Shown here: positions 18,231 to 27,027 of the stretch, piece by piece
Position numbering within the stretch: the first letter of the stretch is position 1
Layout: every line of letters begins with the position of its first letter
Assembly (NCBI RefSeq): GCF_011009555.1
Contig: NZ_QXHD01000004.1
Location: 1,762,406-1,826,405, forward strand
Reading direction: 5' to 3'
DNA: 64,000 nucleotides
Source: Adonisia turfae CCMR0081
GTDB taxonomy: Bacteria; Cyanobacteriota; Cyanobacteriia; Phormidesmidales; Phormidesmidaceae
Notes under the pieces: model-generated
Database searches by the model: none
Told to the model about the DNA's origin: nothing
The model's input: the letters and a program-made list of their open reading frames with translations, nothing else
Made by a program: the position numbers and the translations under genes

Positions 18231-18911
18231 ATGATTCGTGTCTTACTGGTGGATGACCAACCCATTATTCGACAAGGTTTGGCCAATCTGTTGGAAAATC
18301 AACCTGATTTACAGGTAGTTGGCGACGCAGCCAATGGTCAACAGGCGATTGATCACGTCTCAACACTCTATGGCACCCCCAATCAACCTGATGTAATTTT
18401 GATGGATGTGCGGATGCCGGTGGTGGATGGTGTTGCGGCAACAAAACAGATCTGTGCCGACTTTCCAGCGGTAAACATTTTAGTGCTCACCACATTTGAC
18501 GATAGTGACTATGTCCAGCAAGCTATGGGTTGGGGGGCTAAAGGCTATTTGCTTAAGCAAACCCCTATTCAGGACTTGGTGATGGCTATTCGAGCTGTCT
18601 ATCAAGGTTATACCCACATGGGACCTGGTCTTTTTGAAAAGACGTTAGGCGCTTCTCAAGCACCAGGAGCACCTCTTGTTCATGCTGAAACTGCACTTCC
18701 TGAAAAATTGAGATCGCTATCCCCCCGCGAACAAGAGGTGCTCCAATTGATTGTTACAGGACTCAATAACCGCGAAATTGGAGAAAACCTTTTTATCTCT
18801 GAGCGCACCGTTCGGAACCATGTCACCAGCATTTTGAGCCAACTCCAACTGCGCGATCGCACACAAGCAGCTTTGTACGCCAGTCAATTTTGGCCCCAGA
18901 GTATGCGCTAA
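18231..18911 (+). CDS. NarL/LuxR-family response regulator
   Basis: 226 residues from ATG 18231, chosen because AAGGAGG at 18217-18223 is well placed; the frame is open from 18204. The receiver domain has LLVDDQ (5-10), phosphoacceptor Asp59 in ILMDVRMP, the Thr pair in VLTTFDD and Lys in GYLLKQ. The C-terminal LuxR HTH begins LSPREQEVLQLI and continues NREIGENLFISERTVRNH. It is the cognate regulator of the kinase immediately upstream; targets are unknown and may include its own operon. Confidence 0.93.
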   Translation: MIRVLLVDDQPIIRQGLANLLENQPDLQVVGDAANGQQAIDHVSTLYGTPNQPDVILMDVRMPVVDGVAATKQICADFPAVNILVLTTFDDSDYVQQAMGWGAKGYLLKQTPIQDLVMAIRAVYQGYTHMGPGLFEKTLGASQAPGAPLVHAETALPEKLRSLSPREQEVLQLIVTGLNNREIGENLFISERTVRNHVTSILSQLQLRDRTQAALYASQFWPQSMR

Positions 18912-19015
18912 ACCTATACAGCCTTAAAAGCTACTTCATGATTGATTTAAAGAAGGACTATAGAAAAAGAAAGATTAGAGTCAAGGCACACCAAAAATAA
19001 TATGAGTACATTCCG

Positions 19016-19879
19016 TTAATTCAAATCCCAATTTGATATATCCAAACTGTATTCAGTTTCTAAGCGATGACTATCGTCCTTTAGCATCGCCCGAATGAAA
19101 TCTTTTTGCGCATCTGTTAAAGGGGGGACTTTACCCTGATCCTGATTCATCAGTGGCCTCGCTAGCACATTACGGGCATTGTTCTTGATTGAGTCAGGGA
19201 ATATATTTTTGAGCGGATTTAAATATTTGGCCTCCCTTAAGTAATGCCAAATTGTGTCAGTCCTGTAGGAGTTTTTGGAATTATGTATTTTTCCAAGGGA
19301 AAATTCGAATGATGGTTCTATCTCCAAAAAGGGACAGATTTTACATTTCAAAGTCATAGAAATAACGTCTTTCTTTAGTTCATCTGTTTTTAGTAAAAGT
19401 ATTTGCTCCCTTGAAAAGTTGCGTGTAAAAGCATCAACTATTGCTGCATAGCTAACAGATTCAATTACATTTAACGGCAAACTGTTTGGTGTTTCTTTTG
19501 CCAAATGTTTAGCATACCAGCCTTGATAAATACCCTGCTTCCTCATAGATTCAATTTTTTGGACAGGGTCTCTCAAGATATAAATAAACTTATACCTGAT
19601 GTCCACTGTTTTCATGCGCTGAATAACTTTTCTGACATTATTCAGAGAACGAGTGTAATTTGGTGAGGCTTCTAATGCTGTTAAATGTTTGTTTAAATCC
19701 CACGCATATAGGTTCTCGTAGTAGTCAATACCTTTGCCCCACTTACCGTCTTTTAAGAAGAAGTCAGTTTCTTTCATCTTCGACTTTGATACCTGTGGAT
19801 GCTGAGATAGATAATTAAATAAACTGCTTGTGCCGCCTTTTTGAGTACCAATAATTATACTGATTTTACTGAATTTCAT
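19016..19879 (-). CDS. Sulfotransferase (PAPS-dependent)
   Basis: 287 residues. The N-terminal P-loop-like 5'-phosphosulfate motif is GTQKGGTSSLFNYL (11-24) and the 3'-phosphate motif is YILRDPVQKIESM, the layout of the sulfotransferase-1/heparan N-sulfotransferase-like family. Such enzymes move sulfate from PAPS to sugar or small-molecule hydroxyl or amino groups; in cyanobacteria they often modify exported polysaccharide. Composition is AT-richer and lysine-richer than its neighbours, suggesting acquisition. It is convergent with the two-component pair, and a second sulfotransferase lies at 43.4 kb. The acceptor is unknown. Confidence 0.85.
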   Translation of the reverse strand: MKFSKISIIIGTQKGGTSSLFNYLSQHPQVSKSKMKETDFFLKDGKWGKGIDYYENLYAWDLNKHLTALEASPNYTRSLNNVRKVIQRMKTVDIRYKFIYILRDPVQKIESMRKQGIYQGWYAKHLAKETPNSLPLNVIESVSYAAIVDAFTRNFSREQILLLKTDELKKDVISMTLKCKICPFLEIEPSFEFSLGKIHNSKNSYRTDTIWHYLREAKYLNPLKNIFPDSIKNNARNVLARPLMNQDQGKVPPLTDAQKDFIRAMLKDDSHRLETEYSLDISNWDLN

Positions 19880-19989
19880 ACTAGGGCTCGATATTGAGTT
19901 TGCAGGTTATAGGGGGATGCTCACTTTCCAGAGGAAGAAGATCTCTGACGGCGCTATCCCTTAATAATTCTAAGGAAATAAAATAAATT

Positions 19990-20010
19990 AACGTCCAAAT
20001 TTTGGACGTT
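19990..20010 (-). terminator. Inverted repeat with minus-strand T-rich tail
   Basis: Perfect 9-bp arms AACGTCCAA/TTGGACGTT enclose a three-base loop. Read on the minus strand it is followed by AATTTATTTTATTT, so it could terminate transcripts coming from the helicase gene before they reach the sulfotransferase. It is 370 bp beyond the helicase stop, so it might instead belong to an unannotated short RNA. Confidence 0.45.
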
Positions 20011-20211
20011 ATGGATGGCTTGCTCCTAAGTGGAACTTACTGGCCTCCTGATCACTGGCATCATCTGTCGCACGAGCAATACATATGTCTTGTGGATACC
20101 GTACTGTGTCTAAGCATGTCGTCATCGTTGATGAAAATTGGCTTCTAACCTCAGCAGCCTAACCTGTACTCACTCAATGGGCCACTCGCTCACGTCCTGC
20201 CTTCACACTCA

Positions 20212-20250
20212 GCACTTTGTGCCAGTAGCCTGTCCACTGGCACAAAGTGC
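20212..20250. repeat. 15-bp perfect stem-loop
   Basis: GCACTTTGTGCCAGT (20212-20226) is the exact reverse complement of ACTGGCACAAAGTGC (20236-20250), with a nine-base loop. It lies 130 bp downstream of the helicase stop codon on that gene's strand. There is no T-run after it, so it is more likely an RNA 3'-end stabiliser or a binding site than a terminator. Confidence 0.6.
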
Positions 20251-20380
20251 GATCCTGGCCTCGATCAAATGCCAGGTGATAGGGCAGCGGTTGCATTGAT
20301 GAGTCGCCTCAAATCGCCTCTGATTCCTAACCAGTAGCATTCTTCTTGAAACCTGCCTGTTTTTATAAACGGTTTTGCAA

Positions 20381-21664
20381 TTAAGCCTTACGGAGCCGTT
20401 TACGGTGGTTACCGGTGGGAGACTTTTTACCCTGGGCAGGACGTGCTTGAGTGTTGGATGAATTGTAATTTCTCCGACGTGACTTAGAGCGTTGACGCTT
20501 TGGTTGCTCTCCCTGATGATTAGGGGCAGCCGTTGGTTCATAACCGGGAAGGACAGACTGAGTGAGTTTGCGCTTGAGTAACTTTTCAATTCTCTTTAAC
20601 AGAGATTGTTCATCATTGGAAACTAGCGAAATGGCTTGGCCTTCATTACCAGCCCGGCCAGTCCGACCAATCCGGTGTACATAGTCTTCCGGCACATTGG
20701 GTAATTCAAAATTGACGACGTGGGGAAGCTGGTCAATGTCTAACCCCCGTGAGGCAACATCGGTTGCAACCAGCACTCGCACCTTACTTTGCTTAAAGTC
20801 TCGCAAGGCACGGGTACGAGCGGCCTGACTTTTGTTGCCGTGAATGGCAGCTGTTTTCAAGCCATCTTTAGCCAATTGTTCGGCCAGACGATTGGCACCA
20901 TGTTTGGTACGGGTGAAGACAAGCACCTGTTGCCAATTGTTAAAGCCAATTAAATATGACAGGAGTTCTCGCTTACGCGTGCGATCAACGGGATATACGA
21001 GTTGTTCAACTTGTTCAGCCGCCGTGTTACGGGGGGCAACTTCAATCTGCACTGGATTGTGTAACAGCGTGCTTGCTAGTTTCCGGATAGCCTTTGAAAA
21101 TGTGGCGGAAAACATCAGGGTCTGCCGCGATGCAGGCAGTTGTGCCAAAACCTTGCGAATGTCATGGATGAACCCCATGTCCAACATGCGATCGCACTCA
21201 TCCAGCACCAGCATCTCGATCTGAGATAGATCAATTGTATGTTGACTAACATGGTCCAGCAAGCGACCTGGAGTTGCGACCACAATGTCACTCCCCTGCT
21301 TCAACGCTTTAATTTGGCGCACAATGCCGACGCCACCAAACACCACCACTGATTTAATGGGCAGGTATTTGCCGTAAGTATTGACACTATTGTTAACTTG
21401 AGCGGCCAATTCACGGGTGGGAGTCAAGATTAGAGCCCGTGGGGCTCGTTGCGTTTTGGTAGGGGGATTGCTGCTGAGGCGTTGCAGCAAGGGTAAGGTA
21501 AACCCTGCTGTTTTCCCCGTACCCGTCTGAGCACTGGCAAAAATGTCATTTCCTTGCAAAATGGGAGGAATTGCCTGCTCCTGAATCGGAGTTGCTGCTG
21601 TGTAGCCTTCCTCAGCCACAGCACGTAGGAGTTGGGCCGTAAGACCTAGCGTCTCAAATGTCAT
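20381..21664 (-). CDS. DEAD-box-family RNA helicase, RhlE-like (DECD variant)
   Basis: 427 residues. It has a Q motif (FETLGL...[10 protein letters not shown]), motif I AQTGTGKT (45-52), Ia [10 protein letters not shown], motif II DECD (155-158, in place of DEAD), motif III SATF, motif V SRGLDI and motif [12 protein letters not shown]. The C-terminal about 60 residues are strongly basic ([18 protein letters not shown]), as in RNA-binding tails of RhlE/CsdA-type helicases. By family it remodels RNA duplexes, often in cold or ribosome biogenesis. The DEAD-to-DECD change is a tolerated variant in some superfamily members. A long AT-rich region of about 630 bp lies upstream. Confidence 0.92.
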   Translation of the reverse strand: MTFETLGLTAQLLRAVAEEGYTAATPIQEQAIPPILQGNDIFASAQTGTGKTAGFTLPLLQRLSSNPPTKTQRAPRALILTPTRELAAQVNNSVNTYGKYLPIKSVVVFGGVGIVRQIKALKQGSDIVVATPGRLLDHVSQHTIDLSQIEMLVLDECDRMLDMGFIHDIRKVLAQLPASRQTLMFSATFSKAIRKLASTLLHNPVQIEVAPRNTAAEQVEQLVYPVDRTRKRELLSYLIGFNNWQQVLVFTRTKHGANRLAEQLAKDGLKTAAIHGNKSQAARTRALRDFKQSKVRVLVATDVASRGLDIDQLPHVVNFELPNVPEDYVHRIGRTGRAGNEGQAISLVSNDEQSLLKRIEKLLKRKLTQSVLPGYEPTAAPNHQGEQPKRQRSKSRRRNYNSSNTQARPAQGKKSPTGNHRKRLRKA

Positions 21665-22296
21665 GGGTTTTTAGTAGCTCCTAAATGCGCCCCTAACCCA
21701 AATGCAATGCTGGGACCAGTCTTAAGAGCAATAAACGTATGGTTGCGTTGGATGACTTGGGTCAACAAGTACCAAGGCTGCAACAATAGACCGGAACTAA
21801 GTTGCAGTTTATTACCCTAACACACACTGGATGCTTAGATAGATGTTTCAAAGGGCATAGCCCTCATTACGCAATGGAGTTAATGGCAACCGCGATCCGC
21901 GGCTTTGGCTGGTCTAGAGCTCTTGGTTACGATGCTGGCTTTCTTGCTTGCTGGTTTGCAGAGCTATGTGTACGCGTTGCAGCCCTAATCTACGCAAAAG
22001 ACTACAGATACCTGTCATGTCAGCTTTGAAAGCTTTAGCAATTTGGATGACAGTGGCTTTCGTGAGCCGATCCAAGCAAATTGTTATAGCGTCTATCCAT
22101 CACTTTTATAAATTTGTTTTGAGGATTGATGCAATCTCAACCATTAATCTCTGACGACTTCGATCTCCTTTTATATATTCAAGATTTGCAGACCAATTTA
22201 GGATATCTATCATAGTTTCTCTTAATTGAGCTGAATGCAACTCGTTGGTTGTTACAACTGCCATGAAGTATTGGGTGGCTGATGCGCAATTAGAAC
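21665..22296. other. Long non-coding stretch upstream of the helicase
   Basis: About 630 bp. Plus-strand frames at 21802-22029 and 21948-22154 overlap each other and show no recognisable family. The part next to 21664 may be the helicase promoter and leader. No repeat, riboswitch or RNA gene was identified here by eye. Confidence 0.4.
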
Positions 22297-22785
22297 TTAT
22301 CTTATAAAAAGCAACAGATCAAACTCTTGGCGGATATCCAAAAGAGAACGATCAAGCAACGGCTCAAACTCAAGAAATGGCAGTAGTTTTGGGCGGTTGC
22401 GAGTTTTAAACCAAATTGGAATTAATTCTAAAAGTACCCCAGGAAGCACCCTCAAAATTGCTCCGTACAGCCACAGCGAGCCCTTGCCTCTGATCATATC
22501 TTCATACATCACATCAACGGCAGGGGAGTTTTTCATCTTTAAGTACACCTGAAACGTACATTCACTCGTCCACCAAAATAGCGGCAGAATTTTTAGCTCA
22601 TCGTACATTCCTGTATCACAACCGTAAATCACATGCCCTACATCGTGCGATCTCAAAATTTTGCCGAAGTCTGAAGGTTGTGTCGCTGGATCAGTAACGT
22701 GTGGATTGAGAGCATAGTACTCCGCTAGACCTGCTCGTAAGGTTTGAGTACTGTGCTTGTCCATGTAAAGAGGTTTTTGGGGCAT
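22297..22785 (-). CDS. Coq4-like protein
   Basis: 162 residues. It contains HDVGHVIYG followed by CDTGMYDE, which gives exactly the HDxxH-x11-E metal-binding signature of Coq4 (His47, Asp48, His51, Glu63). Coq4 in eukaryotes and some bacteria supports or catalyses C1 decarboxylation/hydroxylation in ubiquinone synthesis. Cyanobacteria make plastoquinone, so here the role is unclear: a lipid- or quinone-binding protein under repressor control. The C-terminal half has a hydrophobic segment (LWLYGAILRVLPGVLLELIP) that may contact membrane. The gene is divergent from a TetR regulator with a shared palindromic operator. Confidence 0.7.
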   Translation of the reverse strand: MPQKPLYMDKHSTQTLRAGLAEYYALNPHVTDPATQPSDFGKILRSHDVGHVIYGCDTGMYDELKILPLFWWTSECTFQVYLKMKNSPAVDVMYEDMIRGKGSLWLYGAILRVLPGVLLELIPIWFKTRNRPKLLPFLEFEPLLDRSLLDIRQEFDLLLFIR

Positions 22786-22788
22786 AGC

Positions 22789-22822
22789 ATTTACGATACG
22801 GTACGGTATCGTAAATTATAAT
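22789..22822. promoter_or_regulatory. TetR-type operator overlapping a promoter
   Basis: Perfect 11-bp inverted arms ATTTACGATAC (22789-22799) and GTATCGTAAAT (22806-22816) flank a six-base spacer GGTACG. A consensus -10 box, TATAAT, follows at 22817-22822, eight bases before the tetR start codon, so that transcript would be nearly leaderless. The operator also lies four bases upstream of the divergent Coq4-like start codon. It is probably the binding site of the adjacent TetR protein, repressing both genes. Confidence 0.8.
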
Positions 22823-22829
22823 AGCATCT

Positions 22830-23405
22830 ATGAACGATACCAAAAAAAAATCTCCCGGAAGACCTCGTAGCGCAGCCTCTCACCAGGCAATGCTGAAAGC
22901 CGCGCTAGGTTTGTTGTCAGAAGTCGGCTTTGAAGCGATGAGTATTGAGGCGATCGCCTCTCGTGCTGGAGTTGGCAAGACCACCATCTACCGGCGTTAT
23001 AGCAGTAAAGATGAACTAGTTGCTGATGCAATTGAAAGCATTAGGGAAGAGGTGTTAATTCCTGATACAGGAAACCTTTGGAGTGATATAGATGCACTTA
23101 TTGAAAATGCAGCACAAATAACCCTTACTCCAATTGGGCGGCAGGCTGTTGCCATGATTATCAGTAGTGCATCAAGCAATCCTGGGTTTGCTCAAGTTTA
23201 TTGGGAGAAGTATCTACAACCCCGTAGACAAGCCTTCGACATTGTCATCGAACGGGCAAAAGCAAAAAACGAAATTTCAACAGACTTAGATTCAGGTTTG
23301 GTTTTCGACACAATGAGCGGCATCATGCTCTATACATTGATCTTCCCGCCGACAGAATCTTGGAAAGTCTATATCCGTCGTGCCCTAAGTTTACTTCTCA
23401 AATGA
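22830..23405 (+). CDS. TetR-family transcriptional repressor
   Basis: 191 residues. A basic N-terminus (KKKSPGRPRS) leads into the TetR_N helix-turn-helix: MLKAALGLLSEVGFEAMSIE, then IASRAGVGKTTIYRRYSSKDEL (recognition helix GKTTIYRRY). The C-terminal ligand-binding half includes FWKs-type aromatic residues near the end (PPTESWKVYIRRAL) and belongs to the TetR_C subgroup common in the AcrR-like class. It is divergent from the Coq4-like gene across the 11-6-11 operator. The inducer is unknown, possibly a lipid, quinone or aromatic compound given the neighbour. Confidence 0.9.
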   Translation: MNDTKKKSPGRPRSAASHQAMLKAALGLLSEVGFEAMSIEAIASRAGVGKTTIYRRYSSKDELVADAIESIREEVLIPDTGNLWSDIDALIENAAQITLTPIGRQAVAMIISSASSNPGFAQVYWEKYLQPRRQAFDIVIERAKAKNEISTDLDSGLVFDTMSGIMLYTLIFPPTESWKVYIRRALSLLLK

Positions 23406-23571
23406 ACTTCAACTGAATTGGCTCCAATTGCTCACAAACAACCTTTAGGTCACTATCTCCGCATAATTAAACCGTAGCAAAGTTTACGAGTTACATAACC
23501 CCATACATCGCTTTTGCCCGCTTAGCCAGTTCGTCTCAGCGAGTTGTGAGCCAGCCGAACCCGCTTGCCCA

Positions 23572-24807
23572 TTACTCACTCGGTAAGGAGGCAATGAAGT
23601 CAGCAACCAAGTTTATGAGCTGTTTTTCAGATTTCCAAGCCTTGGCATTATGTTCCAAGAAGAAGGGATCACCGGTCACAACAATCACCATATTAAACTT
23701 ATCCAAAACCGCGATGACCTGTCCGCCATGGCCCAAAGCCGCATGATAGTGATGTTCACCTGATTGTATAGCCCACCACTGGTATCCGTATCCTGTCCTA
23801 TTGACGTTGCGGCCTTCCTTGGGCCATCCAACAGATGGATTTTGGGTATAGTTCTGTAGGGAATCGTGCACCCATTCAGAAGAAATAACCTGCTTTCCAT
23901 CAAAAATGCCATCATTTAGGTAGAGCAACCCAAACTTAGCCGCATCACGCGCAGTCATATGCATCGTGCCGGTACCCATTGGGTATCTATCATCGGAGGC
24001 TGTTGTATACCATTCACCCAACTCAGCTCCTAGAGGAGTAAATAGTTGTTCCTCTGCAAAGGTTCTGAGATCTGTGCCGCAAGCTCGGTCAACGATAACA
24101 CCAAGATAGTGCGAGGAGAGATTACTGTAATGGAATTCTGTGCCTGGATCGTTAATGAGAGGGACGTGAACCATCAAGCCAAGAAAGTCTCCCGCGACGA
24201 AAACCTCCCAGAGATCCCTATCGGATTCCTCCCAGGGATAACCGGAGCGCATCTGTAGGAGATGACGAATAGTGATCTCCTGCTTTCTTGGATCTTTGAT
24301 CAGGTTAACGTATTCCGGAAAGTAGGCTAAAAACGGTTGATCTAGACTGGGTAGGCAACCCTGCTCGAAGGCAATACCCACAAGGGCAGAGGTAAAGCTC
24401 TTACCCACCGACTGTAGATTTGACTTTAGGTAAATGGAGCCATCATTGAAATATTTCTCGGCAACCAGGTAGCTGTTCTTGACGATCAGTAGGCTATAGA
24501 TGGAATTCAGTTTGGCAGAATCATAATACAGCTCTGCCACCGTATCGGCATCGAGTCCTTCTGCTTCCGGTGAGGAGACTTCCCAGTCATCGCCAGCTAA
24601 GGGAATGTAGTTCAGAGCGGCGAGATCCTTGGACGACGGACCGCAACCGAAAAGGGTGGTTAGGATCAGGGCTGAACTGGTGAATATGAAGGAATGATTC
24701 TGATGGTGATGAGATTTTCTCAGCACCCGCTGCAGAAACTTCTGCATCATATTAATCCACTGTCGGTGGTCAGTGTTCATAGGCGTTATGGGGGACGAGC
24801 ATAGCAA
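23572..24807 (-). CDS. Beta-lactamase-family serine hydrolase, probable lipoprotein
   Basis: 411 residues as drawn; later starts at Met10 (24780) or Met20 (24750) would give a more typical signal sequence ending in a lipobox LFGC (Cys55). The class C/penicillin-binding-protein fold is marked by SVGK (133-136, nucleophile Ser133), the YSN motif in EFHYSNLSSHYLG, and a HGG-type third motif in ALGHGGQVIAV. Such proteins are esterases or peptidases more often than antibiotic-degrading lactamases. It is probably attached to the periplasmic face of a membrane. It begins just after the end of the double CMD gene on the same strand, so the two form an operon. Confidence 0.85.
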   Translation of the reverse strand: MLCSSPITPMNTDHRQWINMMQKFLQRVLRKSHHHQNHSFIFTSSALILTTLFGCGPSSKDLAALNYIPLAGDDWEVSSPEAEGLDADTVAELYYDSAKLNSIYSLLIVKNSYLVAEKYFNDGSIYLKSNLQSVGKSFTSALVGIAFEQGCLPSLDQPFLAYFPEYVNLIKDPRKQEITIRHLLQMRSGYPWEESDRDLWEVFVAGDFLGLMVHVPLINDPGTEFHYSNLSSHYLGVIVDRACGTDLRTFAEEQLFTPLGAELGEWYTTASDDRYPMGTGTMHMTARDAAKFGLLYLNDGIFDGKQVISSEWVHDSLQNYTQNPSVGWPKEGRNVNRTGYGYQWWAIQSGEHHYHAALGHGGQVIAVLDKFNMVIVVTGDPFFLEHNAKAWKSEKQLINLVADFIASLPSE

Positions 24808-24814
24808 AGTAGCT

Positions 24815-25702
24815 CTACCCTACGTTGGCAAATACCTCTCGTGCAGTTGTGATACCGTTGAGAGCCGCAGGAAAGCCTGCATACACAGCCATTTGTTGGA
24901 TCACCTCAACGATCTCCTCTCGTGATGCCCCGACATTAAGGGACGCATTGATATGCACGTTTAGCTGAGGTTGTGCTGTACCTAAAGCGGTCAAGAGGGC
25001 AACAGTGGCCAGTTCTTTTGAGCGAAGATCCAGGTCTGGACGGGCAATAATATCGCCATATGAAAATTCGATGATGAACCGAGCAAGATCTGGAGCGATA
25101 TCCTGTAAGCTTTGCACAACGTCAGCTCCCGAACCGGCACTCACTTGCTCAAGCGTTTGTAGTCCTCGTTCATACCGATCATTCCCAGTAGGGCTAGAAC
25201 TGGGCGTGAAGGCAACTCCGCGTTCTTGAAAGACCTCTCGGGCAGAAAAGACACCATTGAGTGCTGCTGGAAATCCAGCATAGACAGTGCTCAGCAAAAT
25301 TGATTCAATCACTTGGGGTGGTGAACAGCCGACATTAAGGCATCCGTTGATATGATACTTAAGTTGCGGCTGTGCATTTCCTAGAGCAGTAAGCGCCGCG
25401 ACGGTTGAGAGCTGGCGAGTCTGTAGGTCGAGTGCATCTCGTGACATGACATCTCCGTATGCAAACTCTACAGTGAATCGCGCAAGGTCAGGGGCTATAT
25501 CGCTAAGGCGATTGATTGGTCCATCATAGTTTTCGCCCCCGACTTGTCTCAGGACTTCAATGCCAACATTGTATCGATCTGACCATTCGTTTATCTGACC
25601 CGTTGTATTCAATGTGGAATTCGCTGTTCCATATTCTGTAAGTGTGACAAGAAGTACCATCAAAACGATCAAACTAACTTTGAGATAACGACCTGTGAGC
25701 AT
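24815..25702 (-). CDS. Secreted protein with two carboxymuconolactone decarboxylase (CMD) domains
   Basis: 295 residues from ATG 25702, chosen because AAAGGAGG lies directly upstream (25705-25712); the frame extends to an ATG at 25726. A signal peptide or membrane anchor (LKVSLIVLMVLLVTLTEYG) is followed by two homologous CMD/AhpD-like repeats of about 110 residues, each with DIAPDLARF, SYGD/AYGD, TALG.AQPQL and VYAGFPAALNG. Repeat one carries Cys residues (NGCLNVGCSP) where repeat two has NASLNVGAS, so only one half keeps thiols. CMD proteins act as decarboxylases or thiol peroxidases in the cytoplasm, so export is unusual. It is the first gene of the pair with the lipoprotein hydrolase. Confidence 0.8.
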   Translation of the reverse strand: MLTGRYLKVSLIVLMVLLVTLTEYGTANSTLNTTGQINEWSDRYNVGIEVLRQVGGENYDGPINRLSDIAPDLARFTVEFAYGDVMSRDALDLQTRQLSTVAALTALGNAQPQLKYHINGCLNVGCSPPQVIESILLSTVYAGFPAALNGVFSAREVFQERGVAFTPSSSPTGNDRYERGLQTLEQVSAGSGADVVQSLQDIAPDLARFIIEFSYGDIIARPDLDLRSKELATVALLTALGTAQPQLNVHINASLNVGASREEIVEVIQQMAVYAGFPAALNGITTAREVFANVG

Positions 25703-25726
25703 ACGGCCTCCTTTGGTTTTACTCAT

Positions 25727-26404
25727 GGAACTAGACTGATGTATGAGGTTCTAGCGACTGGAGATGCATCACGATGTCATGCGCCCGATACCAGCTTTGA
25801 TTTGATTGAATTGGCCAGAAGGCATTTGAAGTGGTCCCTAGTTAAGGCCCCTATATCATGATCAGTGATTGTTCGATTTGATGAGAATAATCACTGGTGA
25901 CTCAGCAACAGTGATTTAAGATTGAAAGACGGAGATATTGAACCTGTAGTTTGGGCTACTGGTTGGATAGCCTGTTCCTATTCCATAGCTATACCCTAGA
26001 AGTTAGAGCACGCTCTAAGTCAAGTCGTTTTTGCGATCGTAATAAATCCTGTTACAAATTACCTGTTCTTACTAGGAGGACTGACCTCGTTCAAAGTGGA
26101 TTCGCTTGCAATGATCCAAAAGCCGCTACACTTCCCAATATAACTAGAACAGAGATAATAATATACGCTTTTAATGAACCAACTGTTTCTTTCATCACCC
26201 TATCTCCATCAAAACAACTGATTCACGGCTATCTCGTTTCAGTCAAAGCTTGGTTCAGATGTCAGCAGTGGGCACGAATTTTTCGGGACGGTCAACCACA
26301 AGATGAGAGATTTGTGGTGACAAACAATGAGAGACTCCCTGAAAAAATATGCCGACACCCACTTGACCCGCTCACGGTTTCATAGTTGATGAATTCGGGG
26401 CTGC
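25727..26404. other. Intergenic region with one doubtful open frame
   Basis: About 680 bp between the CMD gene start and the end of the ICMT-like gene. A 144-codon plus-strand frame (25951-26385) exists, but it has no recognisable domain, no ribosome-binding site and a skewed, basic composition, so I leave it unannotated. The promoter of the CMD-hydrolase operon should lie close to 25730-25800. No RNA gene or repeat was recognised. Confidence 0.4.
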
Positions 26405-26884
26405 CTAGAGCCAGCGACGTACAGATTCCTTGTAGTCGAGATATTCGCTACCGAACTTGCCCTCAAGGTAAGCCTCCTCAGGACGAATGGCCGTGATCTG
26501 GACGATTAGACAAGAAAACGCTACCAGCAGCACAACCCAGAGGTTGCCCAGGCCAATACCGATGGCAATCTGGAGTAGTGCTAAGCTCAGGTACATCGGA
26601 TTACGCGTAAACCGGTAGACGCCCGTCTGAACGATCTCCGGTGTGGCAATCCACGGTTCGGGGTTCTGCCCTGTGGCCCAAAAGAGCTTCAATGCCCCGG
26701 CCACTAGTACAATGCTCGGCACGGCAATCGCCAAGGCGATCGCAAGTCGAATACTAGCACTGAATGCGAAGGGCAACGGCCAGATGAATTCATTCAGCGC
26801 GATGCCTACAACCCCTACCACCAGATGCAAGAGTGGTGGCGGCACCAGCACCGCAGCACCATCGGTTGTTTCATTGTTGTTCAT
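26405..26884 (-). CDS. Isoprenylcysteine carboxyl methyltransferase-like membrane protein
   Basis: 159 residues from ATG 26884 (AGGAGA 13 bases upstream); a GTG at 26920 in frame is less likely. Four hydrophobic spans end in the ICMT/PEMT signature FTRNPMYLSLALLQIAIG and the C-terminal RPEEAYLEGKFGSEYLDYK, where the conserved Arg-x-Glu-Glu follows the last span. These small membrane methyltransferases use SAM to modify lipophilic substrates; bacterial members are mostly uncharacterised. It stands alone on the minus strand between RidA and the CMD operon. Confidence 0.85.
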   Translation of the reverse strand: MNNNETTDGAAVLVPPPLLHLVVGVVGIALNEFIWPLPFAFSASIRLAIALAIAVPSIVLVAGALKLFWATGQNPEPWIATPEIVQTGVYRFTRNPMYLSLALLQIAIGIGLGNLWVVLLVAFSCLIVQITAIRPEEAYLEGKFGSEYLDYKESVRRWL

Positions 26885-27027
26885 CGTCTTATCGTTTTCT
26901 CCTGAGCCTACGAGCACCACCTAACTATATAGTTATTCAATATATGTATTCAACGTCATATCTGACAGATCAGATCCAATTTTCCAGAATAGTATCAGAT
27001 AGCATTACAGACCGATTCTCCACTTAC

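Noticed and set aside
23572..24807. Antibiotic-resistance beta-lactamase
   Set aside because: The fold is right, but the YSN and HGG motifs and lipoprotein signal fit the broad esterase/peptidase group; no evidence for beta-lactam hydrolysis.
25951..26385. 144-codon plus-strand frame
   Set aside because: No recognisable domain, no ribosome-binding site, and composition unlike neighbouring genes.
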